Part shown: in pieces, positions 18,047 through 28,933 of the stretch
Position numbering within the stretch: the first letter of the stretch is position 1
Layout of the letters: each line of letters opens with the position of its first letter
Source: Hypsibius dujardini
Lineage: Eukaryota; Tardigrada; Eutardigrada; Parachela; Hypsibiidae
DNA length: 28,961 bases
NCBI GenBank assembly: GCA_001579985.1
Contig: LRSR01001947.1
Location: forward strand, 1 to 28,961
Direction: 5' to 3'
Notes under the pieces: generated by a model
The model's input: the letters and a program-made list of their open reading frames with translations, nothing else
Database searches by the model: none
What the model was told of the DNA's origin: nothing
Made by a program: the position numbers and the translations under genes

Positions 18047-19922
18047 ACACACACACACACACAACGATGAATGGCATTCTAATACGGTTCGACGTAAGCG
18101 ACCCTTGATTCAAATTTCTTTCTTTCACAGATGCAGCTCACTGTTGAAGACTGACGTATTTCGTCACTACGCGGCGGTCTACGTATGCGGAGCAGGAAAC
18201 AAGACGGTTCCGGACTGTGTATTAATGGGATGACTGCTGCACAACCACTGGATCGAGAGGATTAGATGAAAGCCTGGCTTACAGCTAGATTAACATACCC
18301 ATAATAAGCCTTCATGCTTTCATGCCCATGCATAAGCCTATGGGTGCATCATTGAGGAAACGCTATTCCGACAAACGGTCAAAGACTCTCGGCTCCAAGC
18401 GTTTTTTTTCTTCAATGTTTGTTTGAACGAGATTGCGAAATCACCTTTAGCGCTTCACTCGAAAACCAGCAGGTTACGCTCGTCATAAAGTGCGCGTGTT
18501 GCGATAACGGCGAACCAAGTTTAGGACGTGCCACTTCGCTCGATACTGCTTAATAGTGATCCAACTCTTGCGATTAGCGAGGCTGGAGGAGTTAAGAGGG
18601 CTTTGTGATTTCATGAAAATTCATGAAAATTCGGCTAACCTCACTCGGTTAGCGCGTGCGTGACAGAGAGCACGCAACCGTGAGGGTGTTTGTGCGTGTG
18701 TATATACCTGCAGTGTGATGGGAAATTTAACGAGCTCTGTTCGTCCCAGCCACCGACCATTGGCATTAGACTTCATGGTACTTTACTCGAAACCTCACAC
18801 CAGAAAGATTAATGGTGCGACAGGCTTTTCGATAGCCCATGTGCCAGGCTGCGACTACTCCCAACGCTTTTGAGCGACAACTCGCAGTTCGCATTTTCCA
18901 ACATTTTTAACAATCTATAATAAATAATTTTTAACAACTTTTATATTTATCCTCCAGTAAGAAGACCAACAAGAGAATATTTCCTGAAGATAAATTGTGA
19001 TTTATTAACTATCCCTTGTTAGTAATTTATTAGCAGTCTGATAGGACCGTCGAAATTTGGGTCCCTGCCAGGTTCTTCTCGGAGATGTAAGCCTATTCTG
19101 CATGTTAATACTGAAGCCGGCCGTTTTAACGATAAGTACCGAAGATTTACTTAATTGTTCATGCTTGTAAAAAGAAATGTGACCTCAGTCCTGCTTTCAA
19201 CCATCCCTTCCCCCCTCGCTCCTCGTCCTCGCCCCGCCCCCAAAAAATATTGTTCATTATTATATTTGTCAACTGCCAGGTACTGGGGCGTTCGTATAGT
19301 ACTGTTACTGTACCGTAAAGTCCTCATCTCGCAAATGTTCACGCATATTGGTGATGGGAGGGGATGACCTGTTTAGAACCAATGTCAAATTATAAAATGT
19401 CACTTAATTGATTTACTATAGATAAGCAAACGCACTGATCAATAGCTTGGAGGACTACCCGCAGACAGATCCCCAGAAGGCTGTGCCGGATATGGCAGTT
19501 CCTCTAACCCTGCTTAACTGTGTATTCCACAAGCCCAGAAGTCCTATGCCAGAGTAGCACTAGCATTTCTTTAATAGGCTTCCATTTTTATGCAGAGTTG
19601 ATGAAATTTAGCAATCCGGAAAAAGGTGGCTTTCCGGAGTCCTGTCAACAACATGCCATTTGTATTAGGAGTAGCTCAGATAAACGGTGTTGATGCTTAA
19701 GCTGTCTGGTTGACGGGGTACACACAGCTAATCGATCACTGATGTTGGTGAGGCAGAAATGCCATTTGACGTCAGCCACAAAACGTTCGAATATCACATA
19801 CCAACGGGGATGTCACTTTTACTGAGCGCTCACGATTTCTCACAGAGGTCTATTTTCGTTCGGCTTTGCCCTTGCTTGTTTCGTACTTTCCTTTTTTTAA
19901 CATATCATATCCTTACTCTATC
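17602..19922. other. Intergenic region GPCR1 to GPCR2
   Basis: The only structured element recognised is the (CA)n microsatellite at 17995-18061. A direct doublet ATTCATGAAA lies near 18615. ORFs around 17709-18233 run through the microsatellite and show no family resemblance. No RNA gene was identified. Confidence 0.5.
17995..18061. repeat. (CA)n dinucleotide microsatellite
   Basis: The run is almost pure CA for about 66 bp with one TA interruption near 18042. Confidence 0.97.
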
Positions 19923-22549
19923 ATGAATACTATGTCTCCTTTTATATCCGATGTTCACGGTAATCGAAGTGCATCTCCTTTCATTCCAAACATGCAAGGT
20001 GCCCTCATAGGCTACCTCGTGACAGCCCTCACCTTGGCCTTCTTTGGAGCGGTCCTCAACGTCCTGCTTTTAGCCGCGCTCACGGTCCACCAACCGCTAC
20101 GCGAAACTTCTGGCCGTGCTTTGCTGATTCACTGCATCCTCATGGACTTTTACATAACTACGATCGGGGTGCCCATCGTATCCATCACGCTGTTCCTCGG
20201 TCCCACCCACATTTTACCACGTTACTTCTGCAAATATCAGCCCATCTACATTTACATGCCCGCGGCTGTGGGGGTTCTGGCATCGAGCTTACTAGCCATA
20301 CACCGGTTAATAGCCACGGTATTACTAAACTAAGAAAGTGAAATCAAAATTAAATACTATTCTTTTGGTATCTAAAAAAATGAACTAAACGTTTTTGATA
20401 CTAGAAATTTAAAGGAAAAATTTAAAAAATGCCAGATTAAGCAACTGATTTTACTAAAATTAGAGTCTCACAAGTCTTAGAAGATCAAAAATATCTGTAC
20501 GAAAATCAAGGTCTAAAAATATCTGTACGAAAATCAAGCGATACGAAAGATTCCATTCCTGGAAAATTCCAGTTCCCTTGATATTGACTGTAAAAACTTC
20601 AATTTTGGGAAAGTTAAAAATTTAAAGAATTTCGACGCTGTTTTTCTCAAAATTTGAGATTAATTGGTATCAGCACTCAGCAGAATCTTTTTTAGACGTT
20701 TAAGGGCGAAGCTACAGGCCATTGTCGAGCCGACCAGAAACTTACGAGTGACATTCCAGAAAGAACGCATGGCTCCGCCCTCTGTCACCCAAAACGTATA
20801 TTCTGCTAGTGCCAGACGATTTGAAATTGATTTTTGAGAAGGATAGTATTAACATTAATTATGTTAAATTATTCGGCAAAAATGAAGTTTTTACGGTCAA
20901 AAGCAGGGGAAATTGATGCTTCCCAATTTTCTAATTTTGCCGGAAATTTTTTTTTTCATATCCTAAACTATAAAATTAGTTTTAAAAATCATCATAATTA
21001 TAACTCTCATACACAAACTTAAAGCAGTAACATTCTGGCTTCCCCCTCTGAAAATCGTCTTAACAAGGGGTTAGTGCGCGCTTCACCGCCAGAGGGAACA
21101 AGACTTACAATATGAATCGATAGCTGTGACTTTAACCTACCTATTCATACCAAAAGCTAATCCGGAGCTTGCGAAACAAGATCACAATTTGCATGATTCA
21201 TACGCCCCTCCTCCTTCAACAACTAAACAACTGATAATGCAAATCATGCCATTGATTGGTCGATTGTTTTAAATTAAGAAGTGGTTAAGAAGCAAAACAA
21301 AACAAAACAATGGACCAATTAATGGCATGGTTTGCATTATCAGTTGTTCAGTTGTTGAAGGAGGAGGGGCGTATGAATCATGCAAATTGTGATCTTGTTT
21401 CGCAAGCTCCAGATTAGCTTTTGGTATGAATAGGTAGGTTAAAGTCACAGCTATCGATTCATATTGTAAGTCTTGTTCCCTCTGGCGGTGAAGCGCGCAC
21501 CAACCCCTTGTAAGTTAGTTGGTTCTTTCCAGTTTTTTGTTTGCCATTGCTAGGTATGGCCACAAACGTTCGCTGCTGTAAGCAATAGCAGGGTCATTAC
21601 CGCGCTGATCGTTCTACCTTGGATAGTGGCAGGCTCGACAACAATTTTCCCGACAGTGTTAAACATTGGCCCGGAATTCGTGCCGAGTAATAATATGGGT
21701 GGCTGCGAGTTCGCGCGAGCTCCGGAAAGTGCGTTTGACATGGTTTCAGCCGTCCTTGACTTCATCGTCCCTACAATCGTCATGGGAATGTGCTACGGCA
21801 TTGTCCTGGTGAAAACATATCGTGCTGTGCGGATTAATCGTGGCAACCGGACGCGTCAACGCAGATTCGAAATTTCTCGGACACTATTTTTATCTTTCCT
21901 CTGGCATACTGTCTGTATTTATCCCACCTTGGTAGTGGTAACGTGTTTCCCGGAGACCCTCGTCAAGAATCCATACTTTTACTTGGCTGTTTCGTGGCTG
22001 CCGAATAGTTTCTCCTTTGTGAATCCAGTAAGCAGAAGCGCGTTGCCATTACTAGGGGTTTGCAAACCGAGCGACCCCTGGGGGCGTCCCTGGAACTGCA
22101 GCATGGGTCAGGACCCCTGGGGGCGTCCCTGGGACTGCAGCATGAGTCAGGACCCCTGGAGCTGCCATTCAATCAAAATTAAATGGCCTTGCCAGGGGTC
22201 CCGACCTCTGCTGGACTCTCAGAGGGTGATCCCAGGGAGGTTACTTGGGAAGCCCGTCACTTAAGGTCACTCTTTCTCCAAGAAAACCCTTTTCTATGAC
22301 ATAAATGAAAATGCTCTGACCTTTTGTTAAAAACGGTTTTCTCACAGCTATCACTCTATTTTTTTGTAGATTTTTTTCTTGGCGAGTAGCAGGATGTTCC
22401 AAGATGGAATCAAGGAATTTCTACAGTGTCACTGGTATCGCGCGGCACCAGTACATCCGGCACTTGATGAGGCAGGAGATGAAATGTCGATGGTTGGTGT
22501 TGGTTGTTCCTGGAAGCAAATTCGGAGGAGGAGCTGTCCTACCCCGTAG
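19923..22549 (+). CDS. Orphan rhodopsin-type GPCR 2, three exons
   Basis: Exons are 19923-20318, 21554-22027 and 22370-22549, all phase 0, 349 residues. Exon 1 covers the N-terminus (sequon NRS) to the end of TM3, LLAIHRLIAT; C in RYFCKYQP is the TM3 cysteine. Exon 2 resumes VWPQTFAAVSNSR and spans TM4 to TM7, with GGCEFARAP in ECL2, RRFEISRTLFLSFLWH in TM6 and SFVNP at its end. Exon 3 follows the acceptor TTTTTTTGTAG and reads IFFLASSRMFQDGIKEFLQC. Each joint reproduces the order of the paralogue at 24351-25875 (HRLIATVLPYHF; NPVFFWGSSKLFQDGIREVL). The first intron is absent from that paralogue and holds a foldback element. Donor 1 is ACG/GTATTA, weaker than the others. Confidence 0.87.
20484..20539. 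repeat. 28-bp direct duplication in GPCR2 intron 1
   Basis: AAAAATATCTGTACGAAAAT followed by CAAG occurs twice with a 28-bp period. Confidence 0.85.
21063..21511. mobile_element. Foldback/MITE element with about 208-bp inverted arms in GPCR2 intron 1
   Basis: The left arm 21063-21270 and right arm 21304-21511 are near-perfect reverse complements around a 33-bp spacer. Outer ends are CAAGGGGTTAGTGCGCGC and GCGCGCACCAACCCCTTG. TAA stands directly outside both CAAGGGG/CCCCTTG ends, fitting a 3-bp target duplication as in PIF/Harbinger-type elements. The arms also contain GAGGAGGGGCGTATGAATCA and TGATCTTGTTTCGCAAGCTC. There is no coding capacity. Confidence 0.88.
22073..22165. repeat. 39-bp tandem repeat in GPCR2 intron 2, about 2.3 copies
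   Basis: GACCCCTGGGGGCGTCCCTG starts at 22073 and 22112, with a partial copy at 22151. The period is a multiple of three and the unspliced frame reads it as repeated DPWGRPW(N/D)CSM blocks. It lies between the NP donor and the true last exon. Confidence 0.9.
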
Positions 22550-24350
22550 CACACGCCTCTGATGAGTGAGACACGAAGCAGGAAGCAGGTTGTCGTGCGA
22601 CACGTGGGGAAGTAGCTAACACCGACGGAAATGATAGGCCTCTCACAATTGACTTATCTGGATGCTGTGCCAATGTTAATCCAGTGCACATACGTCAGTC
22701 CCTCTCTGATTACCTATCATTCAGCCCGTTATGACAGAAGGAATTTTCGCTGGATGCAATGGCTCGTTTAGAGTCCTTACAGATCGGAGCCAGAATCCCT
22801 CAAGGTAGGGCAAGGGGGTGGGAAAAAGAGTGCGAAATGCATTTTTTCAAGATTAGGCGCAAAATCTGTCTCTTTATCTGATCATTTTGAAACTGGTGGC
22901 GGTGTGGGGGCCAGATTTCTTGGCCCTCCGGGACCAGATTTCCTGGCTCTCCGGGACTTCAAAACATTTAAAAAAACATCAATTTTTCCATCAAATTTGA
23001 ACCATTCTTGAATGTTTTGAACCTCTATCTGGGAGCTGATATTGGACCACGACGAACCTAAAATTTTATCGAAAACTCAAGTCTTTGGGAATTTTTTGAA
23101 ATCCCAGGGGGTCCTTGGAAATTAAACCCCCAAAATTGATCAGGTATCCTAGGCAGAAGTTCCGGTTTATTTTTGAATAAAAAACATGCATTTTGCCCCT
23201 TTGCGCACTCCCTGGCTCTACCATGAGGGGTCCTGGTTCCGACTTGTAGGGACCCTAAATGATCCCCTGTTTGGATCAATACTGGTAGTCAACGACTCCA
23301 GAGTGAAAGCCTTTTAAACTGAATTAGGAATGTGCAGTCCCCTGTCATGATAATGGTAATTTATGATCATAATAGTTCGTGCTAGGCTCTCTGCGTGCTG
23401 TTTCAAATTAAGCTACCATGCATAGTGCCTTGTTATAGAGGGAAAGAGGGGTGATGCTCATCGGTGGCATCTTTCCATTGAACCGCAGGTTCTCTGTACG
23501 TTTTTTGTCTTGTACTCATTTGATGACGAACAACAAGCGGAGTGTTCCAAAAGTCACGGTTTGAGTATGCTGAGCTGAACTAGCATTTGTTGGCCTTTTA
23601 ACTGTCCCCGAGCAAATCAGTTTTGCTGTTACGTTCAGCTGTCACTGGTGAGGTTAGAATTTTAATCAAGCCTATTAACCGTCAAGCTCGGAGGCGTAAG
23701 ATACCTTTCGCGGAAGGACGGCTTCGAGGGGGGGGGGGGATTGGACAGAAACAAATGCAAAGAAGATTTTGAATTATAAAGTTAAAATTAACTTAACGCT
23801 GCGTCCCCATGGTCCAGTTTTAGGGAAAAAGGCAGTTTTACGTTTTGATCGACGTTGCTGCTAAATAAAATAGCTCTCCCCCCACCCCGTTGCCGCGGAT
23901 TTAATTGAAACAGATACTGCCCCCCTAGCCCATCTAGCTATTTAGGCAGAGGTGTAGTTACCCCAGTGGTACCTCCTCTTAATTGCATAAGGCTTCATCA
24001 AACGACAAGCTCAAAATTGTGAGTGTGAAGGGAGGCTCTGATGGGAGTGTTATCACAATAGGAAAAGACGCAGCTTTGATGGAGACAGATCGGCAGAAAG
24101 AACCGGCACTTAAACTCGGAAAAATTTCAGTCTGTGCAAGGGTAGAGATTGGGCGTAAACACAGTGAAAACGTACCCCGTGATACCTCAAAAATAATCCT
24201 CTTCCATTAAGAAAATTGTTACCTTACGAGGTCTTTCTTTTCGACTCAATCAGCAATCCCTGCCGCCGTTAGGATAACGAGTACCCTGGATGCGACCCCC
24301 ACAGACCGAAATGGGTTTCACGGCCAGAAGTACAAACAGGTAGATGTAAT
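22550..24350. other. Tail-to-tail spacer between GPCR2 (+) and GPCR3 (-)
   Basis: It contains family A MITE copy 2 (22760-23268) and a G10 run near 23730. An unassigned 75-codon open frame lies at 23983-24210 (plus), without an ATG at its start and with no family resemblance. No other gene is supported. Confidence 0.55.
22760..23268. mobile_element. MITE-like element, family A, copy 2
   Basis: The left end GGCTCGTTTAGAGTCC and right end GGGACCCTAAATGATCC are inverted. Interior blocks matching copy 1 in the same order include TTCAAAACATTT, CCATCAAATTTGAACCATTC, GATATTGGACC, GAAATCCCAGGGGG and CTACCATGAGGGGTCCTGG. The element is about 510 bp and noncoding. Confidence 0.8.
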
Positions 24351-25875
24351 TTAGTTCAGAGTAGGTCCAGTGGTATTTGGCCTCCTTTCATTCCTCCCCG
24401 TTACTCTCTGCATCAGCTCGAGGTTCTTTCCAGGAGCGACCACGTGTGGTCTCCCTCGACACCATTCACATCTAAGCACTTCTCTAATACCGTCCTGGAA
24501 AAGCTTGCTACTCCCCCAGAAGAACACCTGAAGCACATAGAAGTCGTAGTGAAAGGTCATCCTGCGAGTCAGGACTTGCTCGTTTAGAATCCCTGTAGGT
24601 CGGACCCAGGACCCCAGTAGGAGTGGGCCAGAATAGGCTAAATGTTAAAAACCTTTTCAAAATTAAGTCCAGACTCCAGCCATTCGTTCTTAATAATTTT
24701 AAAACTTATGGGGTCCGAGTGCTATTCCCCTGGGATATAAACACATTGCCAAACAAAGCTTCAGTTTTACATCAGATTTAAAATTATTTAGCGGTCCAAA
24801 AAATGACAATGACAGCAAAACTAAAGCTAAAAAATATTTGCCAAGTGGCTCAAACTTGATAAAAAAAACTAGAGTCAAATATTTTAAAATTATTCTTTCC
24901 CTTTGCCAGGCCCCTGTCCCACTACTCAGGGGTCTAAGCTTAGACTTAGACGGCTAGATCCTGATTCGATCTTGAGCTGTTCCTGATGCCACTTACAGGA
25001 TTGATCGCACTGAAACAACTCCCCAACCACATGATCGCGAGTTTCAAGGACAGGCTCTCGGCATACTGCTCCGAGAAGTGGCCCATCACAATCAGCGGTG
25101 GATAAACCGTCACGCAATGCCACAAAAATGAGAAAAACAACGTCCGCGAAATCTCCATCCGTCGTATGAGCGAACGACTCTTGCCCTGTCGCTTTCGCAG
25201 CTCCTGCGAGGTTCTCGTCAGAACAGTCACATAACAACAACCCATAAAAATAGTCGGGAAGAAGTAACCGATAGCCACAGACACCGTCAGCGACGCTGGA
25301 TTACCTTGTGGGGCTACATTGCAACCCCGAGTGGCCGGGACAACCCTGGTCCCAATCCCAAGGGTCGGAAAAGTGCAGGTCACGGCAGCTACCACCCAAG
25401 AGATTAGTAAGAGCCCGATGACGGATGACCTTCTTTTGAAAAAGACAAAGTGATACGGGAGAACGGTAGCAATGAGTCGATGGAAGGCCACCACTGCCTC
25501 GGAGAACATCCCGCAGGAGTAGAAGAGGTAAACGGACAGCGCTTCGTACCGGCAAAAGTCTTCTGACAGTTGTAGGCTCGGCCCAAGGAAGAAGGGTATC
25601 ACAACTATGGGCACGGCAACGGTGGTGATGTAGAGGTCTACCGCGATGCATTGCGCGATGAGCGGACAGCTGGAGGACTTTCGGAGTGGGCGATGGATAG
25701 TCATGGCGAGGAGGAGAATGACGTTTGCGACGGCTCCCGCGGCGTTTGTCAACAAGACGGTCGTGATAAAAACCACCAGACGGTACCCTGGTGCTGTCTC
25801 GTTAAACGTGACGTTAGAGCGAACAGTTAAGCTATACGTTAGATTGAAATATGTTGTGGTATTAGTAAAATCCAT
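24351..25875 (-). CDS. Orphan rhodopsin-type GPCR 3, two exons
   Basis: Exons are 25875-24997 and 24527-24351, phase 0, 351 residues. The N-terminus has sequons NTT, NLT, NVT and NET. TM1 contains GAVANVILLLAM, TM2 reads AVDLYITTVAVP, and TM3 follows C in DFCRYEA and ends VAFHRLIATVLP, with HRL in place of DRY. ECL2 has RGCNVAPQG. TM6 is RRMEISRTLFFSFLWHCVTV then YPP. TM7 ends FSAINP at a perfect GTAAGT donor; exon 2, after acceptor TGTGCTTCAG, reads VFFWGSSKLFQDGIREVLRC and a 38-residue tail. It is a close paralogue of GPCR2, but keeps TM1-TM7 in one exon. Its 469-bp intron contains a reverse-oriented relative of the family A MITE. Reading through the donor would give a false 17-residue tail. 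Confidence 0.9.
24569..24950. mobile_element. Degenerate family A MITE copy 3 inside the GPCR3 intron
   Basis: One end, TGCTCGTTTAGAATCCCTGT then AGGTCGGACCCAGGACCCC, matches the family terminus. The interior CCCCTGGGATATAAACA and GCGGTCCAAAAAATG match copies 1 and 2 in reverse orientation. The other end (TACTCAGGGGTCTAAGC) is truncated. The whole element lies between the two GPCR3 exons. Confidence 0.6.
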
Positions 25876-28599
25876 ATTCCACGGGTTTGAAGAAATTCAC
25901 TGCGGAGACAATGCTTTCTACTGACATGCTGAAAAAGAATATGCGAAATTGCCTGTTGAGACTCATCGGAAAGGTAATGCAGTTCTCATCTAGACAGTAT
26001 CATGAAGCAGGAACAAATAATACACATTTCGGCGGTTGTTGAGATAGATTTGAAGCGGAAATAAGGCGGTTAATGAATTGGGCGACCGCGATTCGCGGTG
26101 TGTGGTGGTTAAGTGTCTGCACGCAGACGTCCCGGATTTCCGGCTTCTAATCAATTACAGCAACTGAGCTGCGTTTGTAGTCTGGAGGTGTTGATGCGGT
26201 ACGAAGGAGGCTGGAATTATTGGGGATCAAAGAGTTTCATCGACACGTTCGGTGGTTCAGGTGATTATATTGTTCATGCGAGATGACCTTCTCTCCCAAA
26301 CAGAATCCTCTGTTCTGATACAGTCACCCGAGGGGTGTAGCATACCGATCCAACCTTTTACATACCGCGAAACAGGAAGCGCATTTTACCATGTGATAGT
26401 TGACTACGGTTGATGCATCTGTCATATACCCATGAGATCATTCTGCTACCTTTCAGGCGATGCACTGTATATTACTCAATTTTATGGGAGTTTATTCCAG
26501 CGTGAAATAAACGGATTGAATATCAAAGACATAATTTACTTTTCAGAACTGCGGAAATTGTTTACGTTTTAACGGCTTTCCGTTGCACTGTGAAATTGGA
26601 AAAAGTTTTGTTTCGGAAGGCGAGAAAAGAGATTAGAGACGATTCTGTCAAGAATTTCCGTTGTTTTTGAAAACAATCCAGAGTGTGATCAATGATGCAC
26701 CCAACTGACCAACAATTCATGGAAATCTAATTCAGTGTGATGTGCCGTATTGCCCCGATCTCAAGGGACAGTTGAGCCCCACCCCCTCCAGTCATCAGTT
26801 GACTGTTCAATCGGATTCACTGTGTCGTGGTTAGTTGAAATTAAAGACCAACATGGCAGCGATTGATCGATTGATTAAGCGGAATCTCTTGACGCACACA
26901 TTGAATTAGTTGATTGATTGATTGTAGGTAGACAATAGCAAATGGTGATGAAGAGATAAGATCCGGGGTGGATCAAATTAACTGGTAGGGCAAAAAAGTG
27001 TCCCTTGAGATCGGGGCATTACGGTAAAGGTCTAGACACTCTAGTCTTCAGTCACGTCGTTCCCCGGAGACTTGGGATACGCCGGCGGCCAAAGACAATC
27101 CGAAGAAATCTCGCTTTACAAGGATGTTCATCCCAGTTCTCGTTATATATTTACAGGCTTGAAAGTGTGCCGTACAATACATGATTTCGAATTGATACTT
27201 TTTGTTTTTCATCGCGACAAATGGAGAGTCTCCGTGCTCACTCATGCATGGAGATGAAATAGCAATGAGTGCGTTGGCGAGGCTCGTTTCATATGCCAAG
27301 TCTCATAGCCTGTTCTCGTAAAGAACCAATTAGTTTTTCCTTTCGAGTCATTAAGACAAAACTCGATAGAAAATGTGTTGAGAATTCTTCGAACATAATC
27401 TGCACACGCGCGCGGGCAAACCATTTGCTTTATTAAATTCATCTTGTGCCTTAGATTGATATTCGGTAAACTGTCTTGTCACAATAAAGGACTTCAATGG
27501 GACTTTTACATGGGAATTTTAATATGGAACGGAAGAGAGCAATGCAACAATCACGTTGCAGCTCTCGAAACGAATCTTGCTCTTGAGACGAATCTTCGTC
27601 TCGAAGTTGCAGACGATCGAAGTCTGAATGCGGGGCAAAGCCATAAATTGTAAAGCAAGAGCTTACACAGTCAAAGAGGAAAGAGATAAAAGCGCAGACA
27701 AAGAGAGTGACCACTAACCACGCCCTGGTCAGTGCGAGCACTGATAACATCTGCCCGCGACAGCTCAAAATCTGTTTCGTACCGGATATACAAAGCTTTT
27801 CCTTGCATCGTAATTTCGAAATTGAAATTTTTTTAACGAACAAATATTTGGCAAAAAAATGGAATGCAGAAGCCATGTGTTATGAACAATTTATGGAATA
27901 CACATTATGGCCAAACCTTTGTCGTATACGATTTAGGTCATCTTTCAAGGGGGTCATTAATAGTAAGTTGCACGAGGAAAAAAGCTTAATTCGGGCCGGC
28001 AGAGACCTTGCCACTTGTGAAACAAAACGTTTTACGCATTGTCAGCGATATTTGGTGCTGCATGCATGTGAGCCGTTCCCGCTCATCCCGTCGTTCATGG
28101 TTCAATAATAAGACGTGATGGCGAGGGTGTCGCATTCTGAAATACCGGCACTGTCGCCGTCAGGGCTTAGCGTCACCCTTTGTCTCATTCCCAAAGGGTG
28201 AGAAAAAAAGAATGCGTCACATTGATAGACCACTGTAAAAACAACAACCAAGTGATGGATGATTTCGTTTCGGTTAAAAAAAACTGCTGCGACAGGATGG
28301 TGTGGTACTGAGACGATCTATACTCCCTTCGAGAACCCGGAAGTCCTGTTGACCTTACAATATACGAGAATATACGAGTATTGCTTTTTCACGTTATTAC
28401 TTTTACAACAAATTGCGAGAAGCAAGATAGCAAGACGATGAAAAGTAGGGAACCATGAAACAAGATTTACCCTTATCGGCCAGAGAAGACTAAAATTTAA
28501 ACAAACGCGTTCTTGATTCGACACAGTAACATCATTCGCCCAAGATGAGAATGAGAACTACATTATGAGAATCACAGTGCAGTATGAAGCATGAGCTCG
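25876..28599. other. Region upstream of GPCR3, no gene recognised
   Basis: The GPCR3 promoter should lie just right of 25875. The region contains a TIR element (26745-27024) and a short perfect hairpin, CACCCTTTG...CAAAGGGTG, at 28173-28200. ORFs at 27451-27876 (minus) and 27707-28108 (plus) overlap on opposite strands and neither resembles a known protein. No exon with paired splice sites was recognised. Confidence 0.45.
26745..27024. mobile_element. 280-bp TIR element, family B
   Basis: The left end CCGTATTGCCCCGATCTCAA then GGGACA and the right end TGTCCCTTGAGATCGGGGCA then TTACGG are inverted repeats of 26 bp with one mismatch. The interior contains short GATTGATTGA runs and no coding capacity. 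The element's exact outer limit is ambiguous because the symmetry may include the target duplication. Confidence 0.82.
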
Positions 28600-28933
28600 G
28601 GAATGGGCCATTTGACTTTCCCGTGCCTTGGAATGGGTTACCCTGGAATGGGCCCTTTGGAATCAGAACTTCCAAATAGTTTTTGGCTATAACCCAGGTC
28701 TTAAACGACAGAGAATAATTGATGACCCAGGTGACACTTTAATCAGATGTAAAAAAGGTTGTAGGAATATTTTTGAAAAACGAAATGAAAAGTTCCATTG
28801 GACGGTTAGAAAAGCTTACTATAGAGGTCGTCGATTACGCAGTGACTCAACAGTTTTCAATTAATTAGCGACAGAGCGCCCCTGCCACCCGTTGGTCCAT
28901 CCCAGGGTACAGGAAAGTCAAATGGCCCATTCC
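28600..28933. mobile_element. 334-bp TIR element, family C, with small open frame
   Basis: The left end GGAATGGGCCATTTGACTTT then CC and the right end GGAAAGTCAAATGGCCCATT then CC are near-perfect inverted repeats. GGAATGGG is repeated at about 28630 and 28645. The interior plus-strand frame, open to 28864, contains IRCKKGCRNIF, a Cys-rich motif that loosely recalls zinc-binding N-termini of some transposases. That resemblance is weak. Confidence 0.75.

Noticed and set aside
17709-18233. 174-codon frame through the (CA)n repeat (His-Thr tract)
   Set aside because: Open only because the microsatellite has no stops; the flanks lack codon bias and family resemblance.
23983-24210. 75-codon open frame
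   Set aside because: No ATG at the start, no paired splice sites, no recognisable motif; kept only as a note in the spacer entry.
27451-28108. Overlapping open frames on opposite strands
   Set aside because: Both can not be convincing at once and neither shows domain motifs, signal peptide or splice signals.
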